Shown: piece by piece, positions 1 to 10,740 of the stretch
How the letters are laid out: every line of letters begins with the position of its first letter
Numbering within the stretch: the stretch's first letter is position 1
Origin: Coix lacryma-jobi var. lacryma-jobi
Taxonomy: Eukaryota; Streptophyta; Magnoliopsida; Poales; Poaceae
Reading direction: 5' to 3'
NCBI GenBank assembly: GCA_009763385.1
Contig: CM019823.1
Span: 175,287,825-175,351,824 of the forward strand
DNA: 64,000 nt
Program-made: the position numbers and the translations under genes
Notes under the pieces: model-generated
The model's database searches: none
Seen by the model: the letters and a program-made list of their open reading frames with translations, nothing else
Told to the model about the DNA's origin: nothing

Positions 1-1500
1 AAAAAATGACAATATATACATATCATTTTTTTTTTTTGAGTTTCAAAATTGGCTCTACGACCATGTAATACATGCTCTCAGCTCAGCTGAATCGCGAGCT
101 ACTAGTACATTTACACAATCGAACTTGGTATAATTGGGAAGTTTTTTATTCTTTATTACTTCAACATTCTGCTGTGCGTAAACTGTCTTCTTAATTCTTA
201 ACGATTTGGGAACCATTGTTGTTTCCATTAACAAACTCATAACTTGTTTTCTTAATTTGTACTAGTATATTGTCCGTGCTAACGCTACGGTGACCTTCAA
301 TAGTACAAATCAAACATTCATAAGATAACATATGCATCGTTCATAAAACTTAGATGCGGTATATTTAAGATTCACAACTTATAATGTTAGTCATAAGCAA
401 AGATAAGTCAGCAAAGAGTGAGAGTAAAATGATTCACAACTTATAATGTCAGTCATAAGCAAAGGTGCGGGTACAGGTATATAAGATTCTACCAAAGATA
501 TTGGTGCTGGCATCAAATGCATTGTGACTCGAAATACTGAAGGCGAAAACCATAAGCTAATGAGTGTACATGGAGCAGGTGGATCCCATTTGAAAACCCT
601 CACTGATATAGTGATATAGCACCATATAACATGAAAAAAAATGTATGATAGCCCTTAGTACTGATGGGCCTATCCACAAAGAGAGCAGTTTAATTGAATG
701 GTTAAAACAAGTCAATTTTCGCTATTGAGTTTTTCCGCAAGCAAATTGAATTCTATGAATGGTTCCCTGTTCTGAACCTATTGTCAATTCCTTTGCTTGT
801 TTTTTTTTACATTCGGTTTCTTTGCTTGTTTTTTCAGAACAGTAGGTTTAAGGGTTTTCAAGAACAATAGGTTTAAGGTTTATTGTTCTTGTCATCTTGT
901 GAAGCCCTCTAGCTAATATGAAATCGCAGGTCATTCCATTACAAAGCTCCCTCCAAATGCTTTCAACAAACTTAAATAATTCTATGAATGACAAATCCTG
1001 CTATTCTCTCTGATTATAATGGAAATTCCATATTAATTGTCTAACAAATGAAGATATATAAGTGTTGATGGATAAACATGCAGTAACCTGGTAGCTAACT
1101 TTGTGCCATTAAAACCTAACATTAAGCTCCTGAAAGCATCCTTAAATTCAGATATCTTTATATATTGAACAAATGATGAAATTCAAAGTATGTGATGTGT
1201 CTATACTGGTCGTGCATGGACACAAAGATTCGGTGTCATGGAAAGGATGAACTATGTGCATGTCTCAGTGCTCAGGAGCTTCCTCGATGGTGTTGCAAAT
1301 CTTCTTGTGTCACAGTCTGAAAACAACAAGCAATCACATACAAGTTAAAATTGTTTTGAACGCAAATACAAGTTAAAATTGTTTCACTCACCTAATCGAT
1401 TCTATAGCAATGCAGGCTGCTTCTACCTGCTGGCGGGTCGCATGCTGGCCTATTGCTGCTGGTGGGATGCTCGGTGATTGCGGCAGTCAGACGCTAGCAC
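1..1500. other. AT-rich intergenic stretch, no gene seen
   Basis: I see no convincing coding region on either strand. The open frames are short and have biased AT-rich composition. The only structure is a 34-bp near-perfect direct repeat at 369-402 and 431-464, and a shorter repeated phrase near 830-890 built on AGGTTTAAGG. Confidence 0.6.
369..464. repeat. 34-bp direct repeat pair
   Basis: The segment starting GATTCACAACTTATAATGT occurs at 369-402 and again at 431-464 with one difference (TTAG versus TCAG). The start-to-start distance is 62 bp. No terminal inverted repeats or coding sense is visible, so it is a local duplication of unknown origin. Confidence 0.7.
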
Positions 1501-1910
1501 GAGATGGGGATGAAGGCACCCGTCGATGGCGCTGCGGCTGTCGGTGATGATCGTTGTATCGCCACCGCGTCCAGGGCCTGTGCCGCCGCTGCCGCCTCCG
1601 GGACCGTGCGGCCGCCGCGTCCAGGGATCGTGTCACCGCAGCCGCGTCTGGGGTCCGAGTCACCGCCGTGTCTGGGGTTCGAGCCGCCGCCGCCGCATCT
1701 GTGGAGTTTGTTCGTAGGGGAGGAGAGGAGGGGTCACGAGCTGCCGAGGCCGCTGCCTCGTGTGGGTTCGTCCGCGTGGGAAAGGAGAGGAGTTGGCGAC
1801 GTGAAGGTGCCGGCGGCCCGTGTGCGATCTCAGCAGGTGCGGGTGTTGTGCCCCAACTTTCTATCCACGCCCCCGAAGTTCCAGGTGTGATGGGGACGGA
1901 GGCGTGATCG
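1440..1910 (+). other. GC-rich island with an open frame, unrecognised
   Basis: An island of high GC content stands out from AT-rich flanks. It holds an open frame at 1504-1890 (128 codons) and overlapping frames. The translation is low-complexity Ala/Pro/Arg/Gly and matches no family I know. Four diverged tandem units (CCGCGTCCAGGG, later CCGCGTCTGGGG) explain the long open frames without selection for coding. It could be the 5' part of a degraded host gene or a fragment captured by a transposon. I do not assert that it is a gene. Confidence 0.3.
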
Positions 1911-1949
1911 GGGGCTTTCCTTGTGTGCGAGGTGCACGATGCGGGAGAT

Positions 1950-2437
1950 CAGTGCCGGTCCTGAGATTTTGGGGGCCTAGAACGAACTTGTAACTATGGG
2001 CCCTTAATACAAACACATAAAATAATAATGAAAATAATATATACATAATCAATAAACACTTAACATCTACTAAAACAATATTCACATCAATAATTTATAC
2101 GCGTCTTATTTTTCTATCCAGAATCTCATGTTTTATAGGTTTAGTCTTTCAAAGATGTTTGTATACATGAACATAGGTGTCTGCAGCTGAAAAAATTGTT
2201 TTGTGAGACAATATTGTTCAACATAGGTGTTTGCGGCTGAATTTTTTTTTCGTAAAAAACAATACTTGTATACTTGAACATAGGTGTGGTTCTATAATTA
2301 TACTAATTACGCTGTCTTTTTTGCGAGAGGATTAATTCTGTTATTGCTACGTACACTGTGTAACATATTTTTGGGCCCTTCTCGATCAGGGGGCCTAGAA
2401 CGGTCGCCCCTCTTGCCCCCCCTCAGGACCGGCCCTG
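1950..2437. mobile_element. hAT-type MITE (488 bp)
   Basis: The element begins CAGTGCCGGTCCTGAG and ends with the inverted counterpart CTCAGGACCGGCCCTG. The 8-bp flanks are identical: CGGGAGAT at 1942-1949 and 2438-2445. An 8-bp target duplication and CAG-GGCCGG termini are typical of hAT elements. The interior is AT-rich, with a phrase ACATAGGTGT repeated three times, and has no coding capacity. It is non-autonomous. Confidence 0.9.
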
Positions 2438-2639
2438 CGGGAGATTGAGGGGCTAAGAATTACCATACACTGGATCCGGATTGTTGAGATATGAGTGAGT
2501 AAGGAGAGAGAAGATTAAGAAACAATCTAGATGGTTCATCTAGATGTGGTTGTTTTTCTGGGTACATTTTCTGGAGTGTGCGGAGGATGGTCATCTCAGC
2601 GGGGAAGTTTTTTTGGTACACCAAGTAAAGAAAATGGTT

Positions 2640-3400
2640 GGTGCATTAGTAGGGTAGATTATGCTCAAGCTCAACCGAAAAATTAAAGTGCTGCAAAATG
2701 TTCACTTCTATACTACATTCATGGAACTAGTACATGGTACGATCTATCCTCGCTGGTCTTCGAGAAGCAGAGTAGCAGATACACGTCCCCTCTTTAGTCC
2801 CATCCATTTCGTCGAAATGTGCATTTGCTCCGTGCATGGTTTGTCAAAAACAAAAATGGCAAGGAAAGATCCTTTTGTCTTGATATATAATAAGGAAGTA
2901 ATTAACTGCCTAGCTACAAACAGCACACTGCATTATTCTTACGTGTTTTGGACAGAGGAGCATACATCTCTCAAGTGTAAAATCATCGTGTAGGAGTATA
3001 TGAAGCCAGAGAAAAATTGACATGTCACTGATGAGCTTTTTGACATAATCGATGGATGAGCCTCAACCAGATTGTGTAGTACATGGCCTGAGTTTACCTA
3101 CATAACACTTGTCTAATAAAGGGCTGCCTGGTTCCGTCAAGCACTCAGCAGCGACACTACGTAGTGTCGATACCACTGTGTGGCTGTTTAATGCGGAACC
3201 ACAGCGGCTTGCTCAGCTAGATCGAGGCAGTGGGCAGCTCCTTGGATGTCTCTTCCTGATGCCGCTCATTCTTAAGGCACAGACTGTAATAATCCTGCTG
3301 GAGTTGGAGAATGAAGATACCATTGGCTGAACTGAAGCAAGCATGTCTGGTGCAACAACTACAGCTACCTTTTTTTATATGTACAACAACTACAGCTGAA
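2640..3400 (-). ncRNA. Candidate miR2118-triggered 21-PHAS locus, copy A
   Basis: Seen: plus-strand 3253-3274 matches the maize-type miR2118 sequence as I remember it at 20 of 22 positions (mismatches at miRNA nt 12 and 20). A minus-strand transcript would therefore carry a near-ideal target site. An (AT)n TATA-like tract at 3406-3420 lies about 130 nt upstream on that strand. There is no coding frame of note. The stretch 2660-2960 is a diverged copy of 14085-14270, and 3308-3345 matches 13815-13850. Known: 21-PHAS transcripts in grass anthers are non-coding and are cut by miR2118 near their 5' end. Inference: the siRNA-producing part would run from 3262 toward lower coordinates. A MIR2118 gene on the plus strand is the alternative, but no precursor hairpin with this word in the 3' arm is visible. 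Both ends are approximate. Confidence 0.5.
3253..3274 (-). promoter_or_regulatory. miR2118 target-like site A
   Basis: The plus strand reads TTCCTGATGCCG then CTCATTCTTA. It equals miR2118 (from memory) except at miRNA nt 12 (G for U) and nt 20 (U for C). Expected cleavage on the minus-strand transcript is between positions 3263 and 3262. Confidence 0.6.
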
Positions 3401-3837
3401 GCAACCATATATATATATATGTACGCACGCGTTCCTCTTGCATATTCATGTGTATATGTACATGTACTTGCAAAAGATATATACTAATGGAAGGGAGATG
3501 GTAAAAAAAAAAAGAGAGATATGGAAGAAGCCAGTAAAGTCTAGCAAGTGATAGAGCTATATAAATAGAGCAGTAGTACACACACAAGCAGGCAGGAACT
3601 CCATATCTGAATTAAACACAACGTGCAATACAGATATGGACAAGTATATTGATGTTATGCTCCCGTATTTGACATGTCATCTTAAGCCGGTATAATAGGC
3701 ATCCACATCCTGTATAAGAGTTGTCTTTGTCAGTCTTTATATCATGCAATTTTTTGACTACTAATTGATCACTTGAGCAGTTAATAATAAGGATACAATA
3801 GTAAAGTTATTAAACACAATAACTAAGTATACACAAA

Positions 3838-3900
3838 TACTCCCTCCATCCAAAAATACTGATACATTCGGTATCTCTATTTATTAGAGGCGTTATCCTA
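3838..3900. mobile_element. Degenerate Stowaway-like terminus
   Basis: TACTCCCTCCATCCAAAAAT at 3838 resembles a Stowaway MITE left end. I could not find the matching GGAGGGAG right end within 1 kb, so this is a fragment at most. Confidence 0.3.
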
Positions 3901-4359
3901 TATGCGCAGTCTCAACACACGAAGGAGAAAACTATTTCCATATAGAGTTAAATGATCTGCCGCCAGCTAAGTAAAAACCTAACGCGGTATCCCTAGTTAT
4001 TGAAGAAAGATGAAAAGTTGAGGAAATGGTCCCTCATTTTAGAAACAAAGTTAACTTGGCCATAAATGCACAAGAAAATGGTGCCTTTTGCATTGGGAGA
4101 AAATAACTTGTTTCTTCATAGGTGGAGCTCAAGATGGGAACTTGTACCACATTGCTCGCTGATGTGGTGCCGACCTCCTTGCCGGTCGCATGCGCCGCGG
4201 GCATGCCGCTCGCCGCTCTTTTTTAATAAGGGAATGAAGTTCCAGCCTCTACTATCTATTGATGGTACACCCAGAAAAATGTCATAAGTTTTGTAATTGC
4301 TATTCCACGCGAACCATCTATCACACACTAATGTTGACCGTGACATCATGCTATTCGTT

Positions 4360-4381
4360 GTCCTGATGCTGCTCATTCTGA
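4360..4381 (-). promoter_or_regulatory. miR2118 target-like site C
   Basis: The plus strand reads GTCCTGATGCTG then CTCATTCTGA. Mismatches to miR2118 fall at nt 1, 11, 12, 20 and 21, with the core nt 2-10 intact. Mismatches at nt 11-12 lie beside the cleavage position, so slicing may be weaker than at A or B. Confidence 0.45.
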
Positions 4382-4855
4382 AATAAAGAGATGACTGTTA
4401 ACTAAAACAAGGTTGAAATTTCACTATTCACAATGACAATGCCAATGCCAATGCAACGAGAGGATGCATTGTTCTTGTGGTAACCTTACTGCTCACGAGC
4501 ATTGCTAGCCACAACAGTAATCTTTATTTGTTTATATCATATATATGGACTCTCTTTCCTGGGAATGTGCTACGACAAGATTGCACAATGCAAACTGGAC
4601 GTTGCCTCTCTCTGCTTTTCAAGAAAAGAGCTATTATGACAAAATATGTATATAAGGGACACTCAATCTGGAGGCTTATACGGTGAGGTGGTACTGTGGT
4701 GCATAGATATATATGATACAGTGCCAGTGTATTTATATATGAAGGCCAATGTATAGCAATCAGTATATCAACAGTCTATATTACTACTGGCCTATGTAAG
4801 GTCTCCCATGTGTCACATGTGCACATGAAAAAGATATGACTATGCCAGGGCAGTA

Positions 4856-5112
4856 CTCCCTCCATATTGAAAAAGCTGACGTTTCAGACAGCGACACGGT
4901 CTCCAAAACATCACTTTGACCACTTCTTTCTTTAAAAATATTTATTGGAAAGTGGTATATGTATATTTTTATAAAAGTATTTTTCAAGACAAATTTATTT
5001 ATATGATTTTTATATCTCTAGACTTAATAATTTAAAAGTTATTTATGATTTATATTCCCAATGTTTGACTCAAAACTTGTCCAAAACGTCAGCTTTTTCA
5101 ATATGGAGGGAG
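4856..5112. mobile_element. Stowaway (Tc1/mariner) MITE, 257 bp
   Basis: Near-perfect terminal inverted repeats of about 29 bp: the left end starts CTCCCTCCATATTGAAAAAG, and the right end is its complement ending GGAGGGAG. TA dinucleotides flank both ends (4854-4855 and 5113-5114). The AT-rich interior has no coding capacity. It is absent from the related segments D and E, so it inserted into copy C after the duplication. Confidence 0.9.
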
Positions 5113-5202
5113 TAATAATAAAATCAAGGAGACGCACCAATGAGCACTAGGGCATGTCTCTCTCTTTTATGCCATCATGTTCCAAAGTGAAGAGACCACA
5201 TG

Positions 5203-5570
5203 TCTTTTTTTTTGTATTTTTAAGACAGCAAAAGCTTTGCTGTTGTCTTTATTACAAGAGATTGGCTTAGTTTTAAGGGAAAACTAGGCTCAAAATCCTT
5301 ACAACTATGAGATGAAAATTCAACAAGCTTGCCGCATTGAGGACAATTAAACACACGCTAACCATTCAACTAGACCACTCATAGAACACAAACTAAACAA
5401 GAATAACCAATCATAACAAGCATGTGCAACCATCATCAGTTCTTCGCTGCAAAACATGCCTTTCGAAGAAAATTTTGCCCAGTTTAATTGATACTTTGTA
5501 AGTCGATCTTCAAGAAGAAGTTTGCTCAGGTTATCCTTAGAGCAAAAGTTGATGTAAAATCTCAAATGTC
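5203..5570 (-). mobile_element. LINE 3'-end fragment, minus strand
   Basis: A poly-T run at 5202-5211 followed by a conserved-looking phrase (AAGACAGCAAAAGCTTTGCTG) resembles the reverse complement of a grass LINE tail with poly-A. The adjacent minus-strand frame (5347-5565) is not recognisable. It is 5'-truncated, and the extent is uncertain. Confidence 0.4.
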
Positions 5571-5589
5571 TTCATGGCTAGAAGCTTAT

Positions 5590-5741
5590 GTGTAATTCTT
5601 CTCATCTTCTTTTTCACTTTCTTTGTCTCTTAAGAGAGGCTTTCTTTGTCTCTTAAGAGAGGCTTGTAATTCTTTTTGTACCTTTACACCTTTTTAATAA
5701 AATTCAGTAGGGGGTCCAACCCCTCCTGTTCCCTCTAAAAA
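5590..5741 (+). mobile_element. Truncated LINE 3' tail, plus strand
   Basis: This has the phrase TTTAATAAAATTCAGTAGGGG with CCAACCCCTCC and ends in a poly-A run at 5735-5741, as in grass LINE 3' UTRs. AGAAGCTTA precedes it at 5581-5589 and follows the poly-A at 5741, a possible short target duplication. An internal phrase TTTGTCTCTTAAGAGAGGCT is tandemly doubled near 5620-5665. Confidence 0.5.
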
Positions 5742-5779
5742 AAGAAGCTTAGCTCCTTCGTTTCATCAATGGCTAGAAG

Positions 5780-5910
5780 CTTAAATGCAACTTTGCACTT
5801 TTTTGTGTTCATTTTTGTTTCTTGAACCTCTATGTAAGACTTGCCTCTTTCTTTATTTTTAATAAAAGCACAGTAGGGGCAACTCCTCCCGTTTCTCTAA
5901 AAAATGTGAC
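5780..5910 (+). mobile_element. Second LINE 3' tail, plus strand
   Basis: TTTTAATAAAAGCACAGTAGGGG, then CAACTCCTCCCGTTTCTCTAAAAAA, is a diverged copy of the tail at 5590-5741. The phrase ATGGCTAGAAGCTTA occurs before both tails (5575 and 5768), so one may have inserted beside or into a copy of the other. Confidence 0.45.
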
Positions 5911-6210
5911 TAACTAACAACTAGGAAAAAAACACAACACAGAGACCACCGCCAACTAAGTAGAAATGCTACCACCTCATGATCGAAAGGACCACCAGAC
6001 TTGGAATCCATGAAGCGAGGTAAAGAGTTAACAGGTTGAAAGGCAAGTTTGACCGACCTATACTAGAGAAAACTTCCAACTGTATCACCCTCTCATTCGA
6101 GTTTTTTCTTCACCCTTCTTGGGCTGCCTGTGCTCGATTAGGGCTGCGAATGCCAGCACGGATGGCCGCAGTACTGTGCAAAGTGATTAAATTCATTAGA
6201 GCTTGATGCA

Positions 6211-7198
6211 TTTGGAAGGAGATATTTAGAAAAGGTTCGGAAAAGATATAGTATGCATGCGTGTAGGTCTTCACCTGCACCAATAGTCAAGGGTGATAGA
6301 TATGGGGAATTTCAGTGCCCCAGGAACCAATATGAAATTGAACAAATGAAAACGGTTCCATATGCTTCAGCTGTCGGAAGCTTACAGTATGCACAAGTGT
6401 GTGCACGCCCTGACTTGACATTTGTTACCGGGCTACTTGGCAGATTTCAATGTAATCCAGGACTAGAACACTGGAAATTGGTAAAAAAGTCTTGCGTTAT
6501 CTACAAGGCACAAAAGGCCTCATGTTAACGTATAGAAAATCAGATTCCTTGCACATAGTAGGGTACTCGGATTCTGATTATGCGGGAGATGAAAGAAAGT
6601 CCACATCAGGGTATGTGTTCACTCTCGCTGGGGGAGCAATATCGTGGAAAAGCTCCAAACAAACCGTCACTACATCGTCCACAATGTATGCCGAGTTTGT
6701 AGCCTGTTTTGAGGCAACTGGGCAGGTGAATTGGCTGAAAAAATTCATACCCGGTTTGAAAGTGGTTGACGACATCTATAGGCCACTGAAGTTGTACTGC
6801 GATAATAATCCGGCAGTACAATATGCTCACAACAATAGGTCAAGTGGTGCTGCCAAACACATTGACATAAAGTATTATGTTGTGAAAGATAAAGTCCAGG
6901 ATCAATCTATAAGTCTCGAGCATATCACTACGAGTAAGATGCTCGCGGATCCGCTAACGAAAGGCTTACCACCCACAGTGTTCAAGGAACACGTTGCCGG
7001 CATGGGGTTAATGGAAAGCCTATGATTCCTGGACTAAAGGGCCCAAAAGTAAAAGTATCTGTTTCAAAACAGAGATGAACATTATGGCTGCTAAGTCTAT
7101 CGACAAAAGACCGTGACGATGAGGCATGCCTCTTGCGCAAATCTGTGATGGAATGAGAAAAGTAAAGTAACAGAAACCGGTAAGATCAAGGGGGAGAT
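6211..7198 (+). pseudogene. Ty1/copia pol fragment (end of RT and RNase H)
   Basis: The translation from 6220 to 7022 shows the C-terminal part of copia pol: the RYLEKV linker, the YASAVGSLQYA block, LRYLQGTK, then RNase H with GYSDSDYAGD, SGYVFTLAGGAISWKS, AEFVACFEAT, YCDNNPAVQ, HIDIKY and DPLTKGLP. A one-base loss in the A-run near 6482-6488 shifts the frame between LVKK and VLRYLQG, so it is read in two pieces (6220-6490, then 6489-7025). Upstream of about 6211 homology stops; gag, protease, integrase and most of RT are missing. It ends just before a polypurine tract (AAGGGGGAGAT, 7188-7198) and an LTR. It is a dead 5'-truncated copy. Confidence 0.85.
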
Positions 7199-8454
7199 TG
7201 TTAGGATGTTCTCTTCACTAATAGCCCAACGGCTATTAGGCTTGACCTCGCGCCCTGATCGGGGGCGCCCAGCCCACTTAATGGCTGGCGGGCCCCCGTC
7301 GCACTGCGCATATAAAGAGGGTGGGGGCCGGCGGCTCTCAGTACGAGGTTCACCGTGAGCCACTGTTCCCCACTGACAACCCTAATCCGATCTAGTGAGG
7401 GGCGCAGCCAGCAACGGGAAGCTCCGCCGCCGCCGTTCCTCGTCGCAGCAGATCTGGACCACATCCGTCTTCGCCATCACCGCCGGACTCACTACTGGAT
7501 TACGGTTCTTTGCCGAGGGCCTCAAAGGCCCCAAAACCTTTGCCGAGGGCCGCCCTCGGCAAAGAGCTCTCGGGGAATTTTGGATCGGGAAAAAGGGTCT
7601 TTGCCGAGGGCCCTTTATCGGGCACTCGGCAAAACCTTTGCCGAGGGCCACGGTGGCCCTCGACAAAGAAAAGCAGCCGTCACGACGCCGGTACCATGGA
7701 CGGCGTCTTTGCCGAGGGCCTTCTCCTCAGGCCCTCGGCAAAGAATTATTCGTTTTTTTAAAAAAAAAATTCTTTGCCGAGGGCCCCAGGTCATGGCCCT
7801 CGGCAAAGAAATTTTACAGATTTTTTCCAAAAAAATCTTTGCTGAGGGCAGTAGGATGGCCCTCGGCAAAGAGGCAGAATTTTTTTTTTTTTTTTTTTTG
7901 CATTCCGTGACACAATAATTTCATATATATATATCAACCATCACATATATATCACACAACCCATTTTCTCACAATATATCACAACCGTAATTGTGAACCA
8001 TAAATCACAATATATTACAACAAGTCACATGTTTATTACGATAAGTTCATCAAATTCAAGGATAGGTCACAACCACAAACCAGAAATCACGGTAAAGTCG
8101 AACCACATCAAGGTAGCCTACAAAACGATGGCGAAGGAATGGCAGGACCACCCGATGACGCATTAGCGGGATTATTGGAACCCGCGGAAGGAAGCTGCAT
8201 AAAGGAGCAGAGATTGCATGTGTGAGTAATCCAGAAAATAATTTTGGAACTTAAAGATTGCATCTAGTAATCTAGGAATACTATAAGATTAGACTCAATT
8301 GACGTACTTCTTACAAGCTGCCTCGACCGTCCGATCCGCCTGGGCCTCAAGTCCTTCTTCGGCCTTGAAATATTTCTACAAACAAAACCAATGTATTAAA
8401 ATATTTAACCAATGAATGTGATGTATTAAGCAATGTTGTGCGAGAGAGACTTAC

Positions 8455-8587
8455 CCAAAACTCCACGAATACTCGCTCCTTGTTGCGGTAAGTTTCATCC
8501 GTGGCCAGCGCGTACATGTCCCACTTGGAGGCCGGCACCCACACCACCGGCTCTTCGGACACTTGCACAAGGTCGGGGTACCATTTC
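8455..8587 (-). pseudogene. Remnant exon of CACTA second transposase gene (Transposase_24-like)
   Basis: On the minus strand, after an acceptor-like TTTTGTGCAG, the frame reads WYPDLVQV, then WDMYALA, TYRNKERVFVEFW, and then a GTAAGT donor (plus 8449-8454). The FW-donor end and the following VSLSRTT read-through match exon 2 of the second gene in the CACTA element at 51.7 kb, where the same exon ends RAEFW before VSLARTT. Neighbouring exons are missing. This supports a shared ancestor and sets the element's orientation as minus. Confidence 0.6.
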
Positions 8588-9840
8588 CTGCACAAAACAC
8601 CAAGGATGCTCGCGGGGGAGCGTCCTAAAGTACCCGACAAAACCAACCAAGCCCTGCAAAGTGATTAAGAAAATTTATCAATTTCTCTTATGATTTCCAA
8701 CATATCTTATGAAGTAGTACGTATATTAAAAATAGATTTAAAATAGGTTAGTGTTTGTTTAAAATTTCGGCAGCGCCTCCCCTGCATGGGGAGGTTTCCA
8801 AAAACCTGCAAAAAATGATACGATGGCCGACATTCACAACGACACGAAGGAAATTGTGAAACAACCCAACTAATCGGCACGAAGGACATTCACAACCTGC
8901 AACATTGTAGAAATTGTGACTACAACACAACTATTGCAGCCCGCTCAGAATAGGTGAAACAAAGTAGTCATCATGAACTATTTTAGAATAAAAAAAATCT
9001 ATAACAGCCTTGCTCTGCAGCCTTCTAGCCTCTAGCTAGACAGGAGAAGAAGAACCTCGCCGATCAAACATGCAGGAGCAAACTAATCGGCCAAACTTGT
9101 GACTGACAATAAATTAATAATAATCAGCCGTTTTCTTTTTTTTATTAGACTTTCGCATGATATCGAGAGGAGGAGCAAGCAGTAATCCATCCATCGTATC
9201 TATACTATCATCAGCTTTGATAAAGACCAACTAGTATCTAGTGCAAACATCATGAAAGGAACTAAAAGAAAATGACAAAGATCCAGGAATTTTGGCCGAC
9301 GGCCGTTTCCTCCGATCCAATCTGAGTTCTAATCTGACCTTCTCTGCTTCCGCTGCCTCCGCTGCCTTCCGGGGTGGGGGAGGCCAGACCGGCGACAGGG
9401 GCGTCCGAGCTCCCCTGCTCGCCCTCTGCTCGACCGATACGGGGAGGGTGGCAGGGAGCGGGCTTGGCTAGCCTATGGCGCGGTAGGGCGGCGGCGGGCT
9501 GCGGAGGTGGGGCGGCGATTGCGGAGGCGAGGCTGCGGAGGTGAGGCGGCGGCGGCGAGGCTGCGGAGGCGGGGCGGCGTGGTGAGCGGGGCGCGCCGGC
9601 CGGCCGGCCGGCCGGTCTCTGGGCGCGCGGCGGCGAGGTGGAGGCGCCGACGGCGCGCAGGACAGGGAAAAGGGGCGCCCGGGACACAAATGTGAAATTT
9701 TGGGTCGGGTTGGCGATTTAGGGTTGGGCGTTTGCGGAGGGCCCAGATCTATGCCCCTCGGCAAAGATTTTTATTTTTTCTTTTTTAATTCTTTGCCGAT
9801 GGTCATAGGAGAGGCCATCGGCGAATAATTTTTGCTTTTA

Positions 9841-10740
9841 GTTTTTTGAACCCAGTTTTTTTTGGGGCTATAATACATTATTTAAAACTCAAGTTTAAAA
9901 TTTGGGCCAATTTTAAATTTATTTTATATATTTCTTTAATTTATTTCGATTCGTTGATTTGTTTCGAATATTTTATATTTGAACTGCAGGTGCATAAAAT
10001 AATGTAATTTAGTGATTTGAAAAATGTTATTCATAGTATTTGGTGTATGTTGAGTCCGTATCCATGAACTCGTATTAAATTTCAGGCATCTTCTTCACGT
10101 AACAAGACGAGGAACTTGCGAGAAAAATGTTTTTAAATTATATAAAATTCATACGAAGTCCGAAAATCACAAAACTTGTCGACGTGTTGTGTCATTGCAT
10201 GTGTAGACTATTGTAAAATTTTGACAAGGTTCCGACCAAATTATAGCGCCGGATGCCTAAAACCTAGACATCTCCACGTACGATCACATGCGACCACATG
10301 TGGAGATGTCTGGGTTTTAGTCATTCGGCATCGCAATTTGCTCCGAACCTTCTCAATTTTTTATCACAGCCTCATAATGCGATGATATGACACCTCAATA
10401 AGTTTTGTGATTTTTGGACTTCGTATGGATTTTATATAATTTAAAAACACTTTTCTGGCAAGTTCCTCGTCATGTTACGTCAAGAAGATGCCCAAAATTT
10501 GATGCGAGTTCGTGGATTCGGACTCAACATACATCAAATACCATGAATAACATTTTTCGAATCACTAAATTGCATTATTCCATGTAGCTGTTGTTCAAAT
10601 CTAAAATATTCCAAAAAAATAAATGAAACAAAATAAATTAAGGAAATATATAAAATAAATTTAAAATTGGCCTAAATTTTAAACTTGAGTTTTAAATAAT
10701 GCATTGTAGCGCCATAAAAAAACTGGGTCCGAAAAACAAA
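9841..10740. repeat. Long inverted repeat inside CACTA element 1
   Basis: Two arms of about 435 bp (9841-10277 and 10300-10740) are reverse complements with modest divergence. Matching landmarks include CCCAGTTTTTTT with AAAAAAACTGGG, TTTAAAACTCAAGTTTAAAA with its complement, and AGACATCTCCAC with GTGGAGATGTCT around a ~22-bp centre. One arm is related to the single-copy block at 52260-52640 of the second CACTA element, so the palindrome arose by inverted duplication of a subterminal block. A read-through transcript would fold into a long hairpin. Confidence 0.85.

Larger units (their letters stand above)
3545..4680 (-). ncRNA. Candidate miR2118-triggered 21-PHAS locus, copy C
   Basis: The target-like word is at 4360-4381 (17 of 22 matches to miR2118). 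The segment just left of it, TGCTATTCGTTGTCCTGA at 4349-4366, recurs at copies D and E. On the minus strand a TATAAG box (plus 4675-4680, CTTATA) lies about 300 nt upstream, inside the phrase GAGGCTTATACGGTGAGG shared with D and E. A second box (plus GTATATAAGG, about 4648-4657) is closer. The left edge has a plus-strand TATATAAATAG at 3558-3568, also present at the left of copies B and F. No coding frame is convincing. The locus boundary is arbitrary within about 100 bp. Confidence 0.4.

Noticed and set aside
3100..3340. MIR2118 precursor hairpin around site A on the plus strand
   Set aside because: No upstream arm complements the word. A downstream stretch (AGAATGAAGATACCATTGG) pairs only partly and would put the microRNA in the 5' arm, unlike known MIR2118 precursors. 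Not fully excluded; kept as the alternative.
7508..7875. Regularly repeated TTTGCCGAG words resembling a CRISPR-like array
   Set aside because: Copies occur in both orientations at both ends of an element with CACTA termini and a 3-bp target duplication; these are transposase-binding subterminal repeats.
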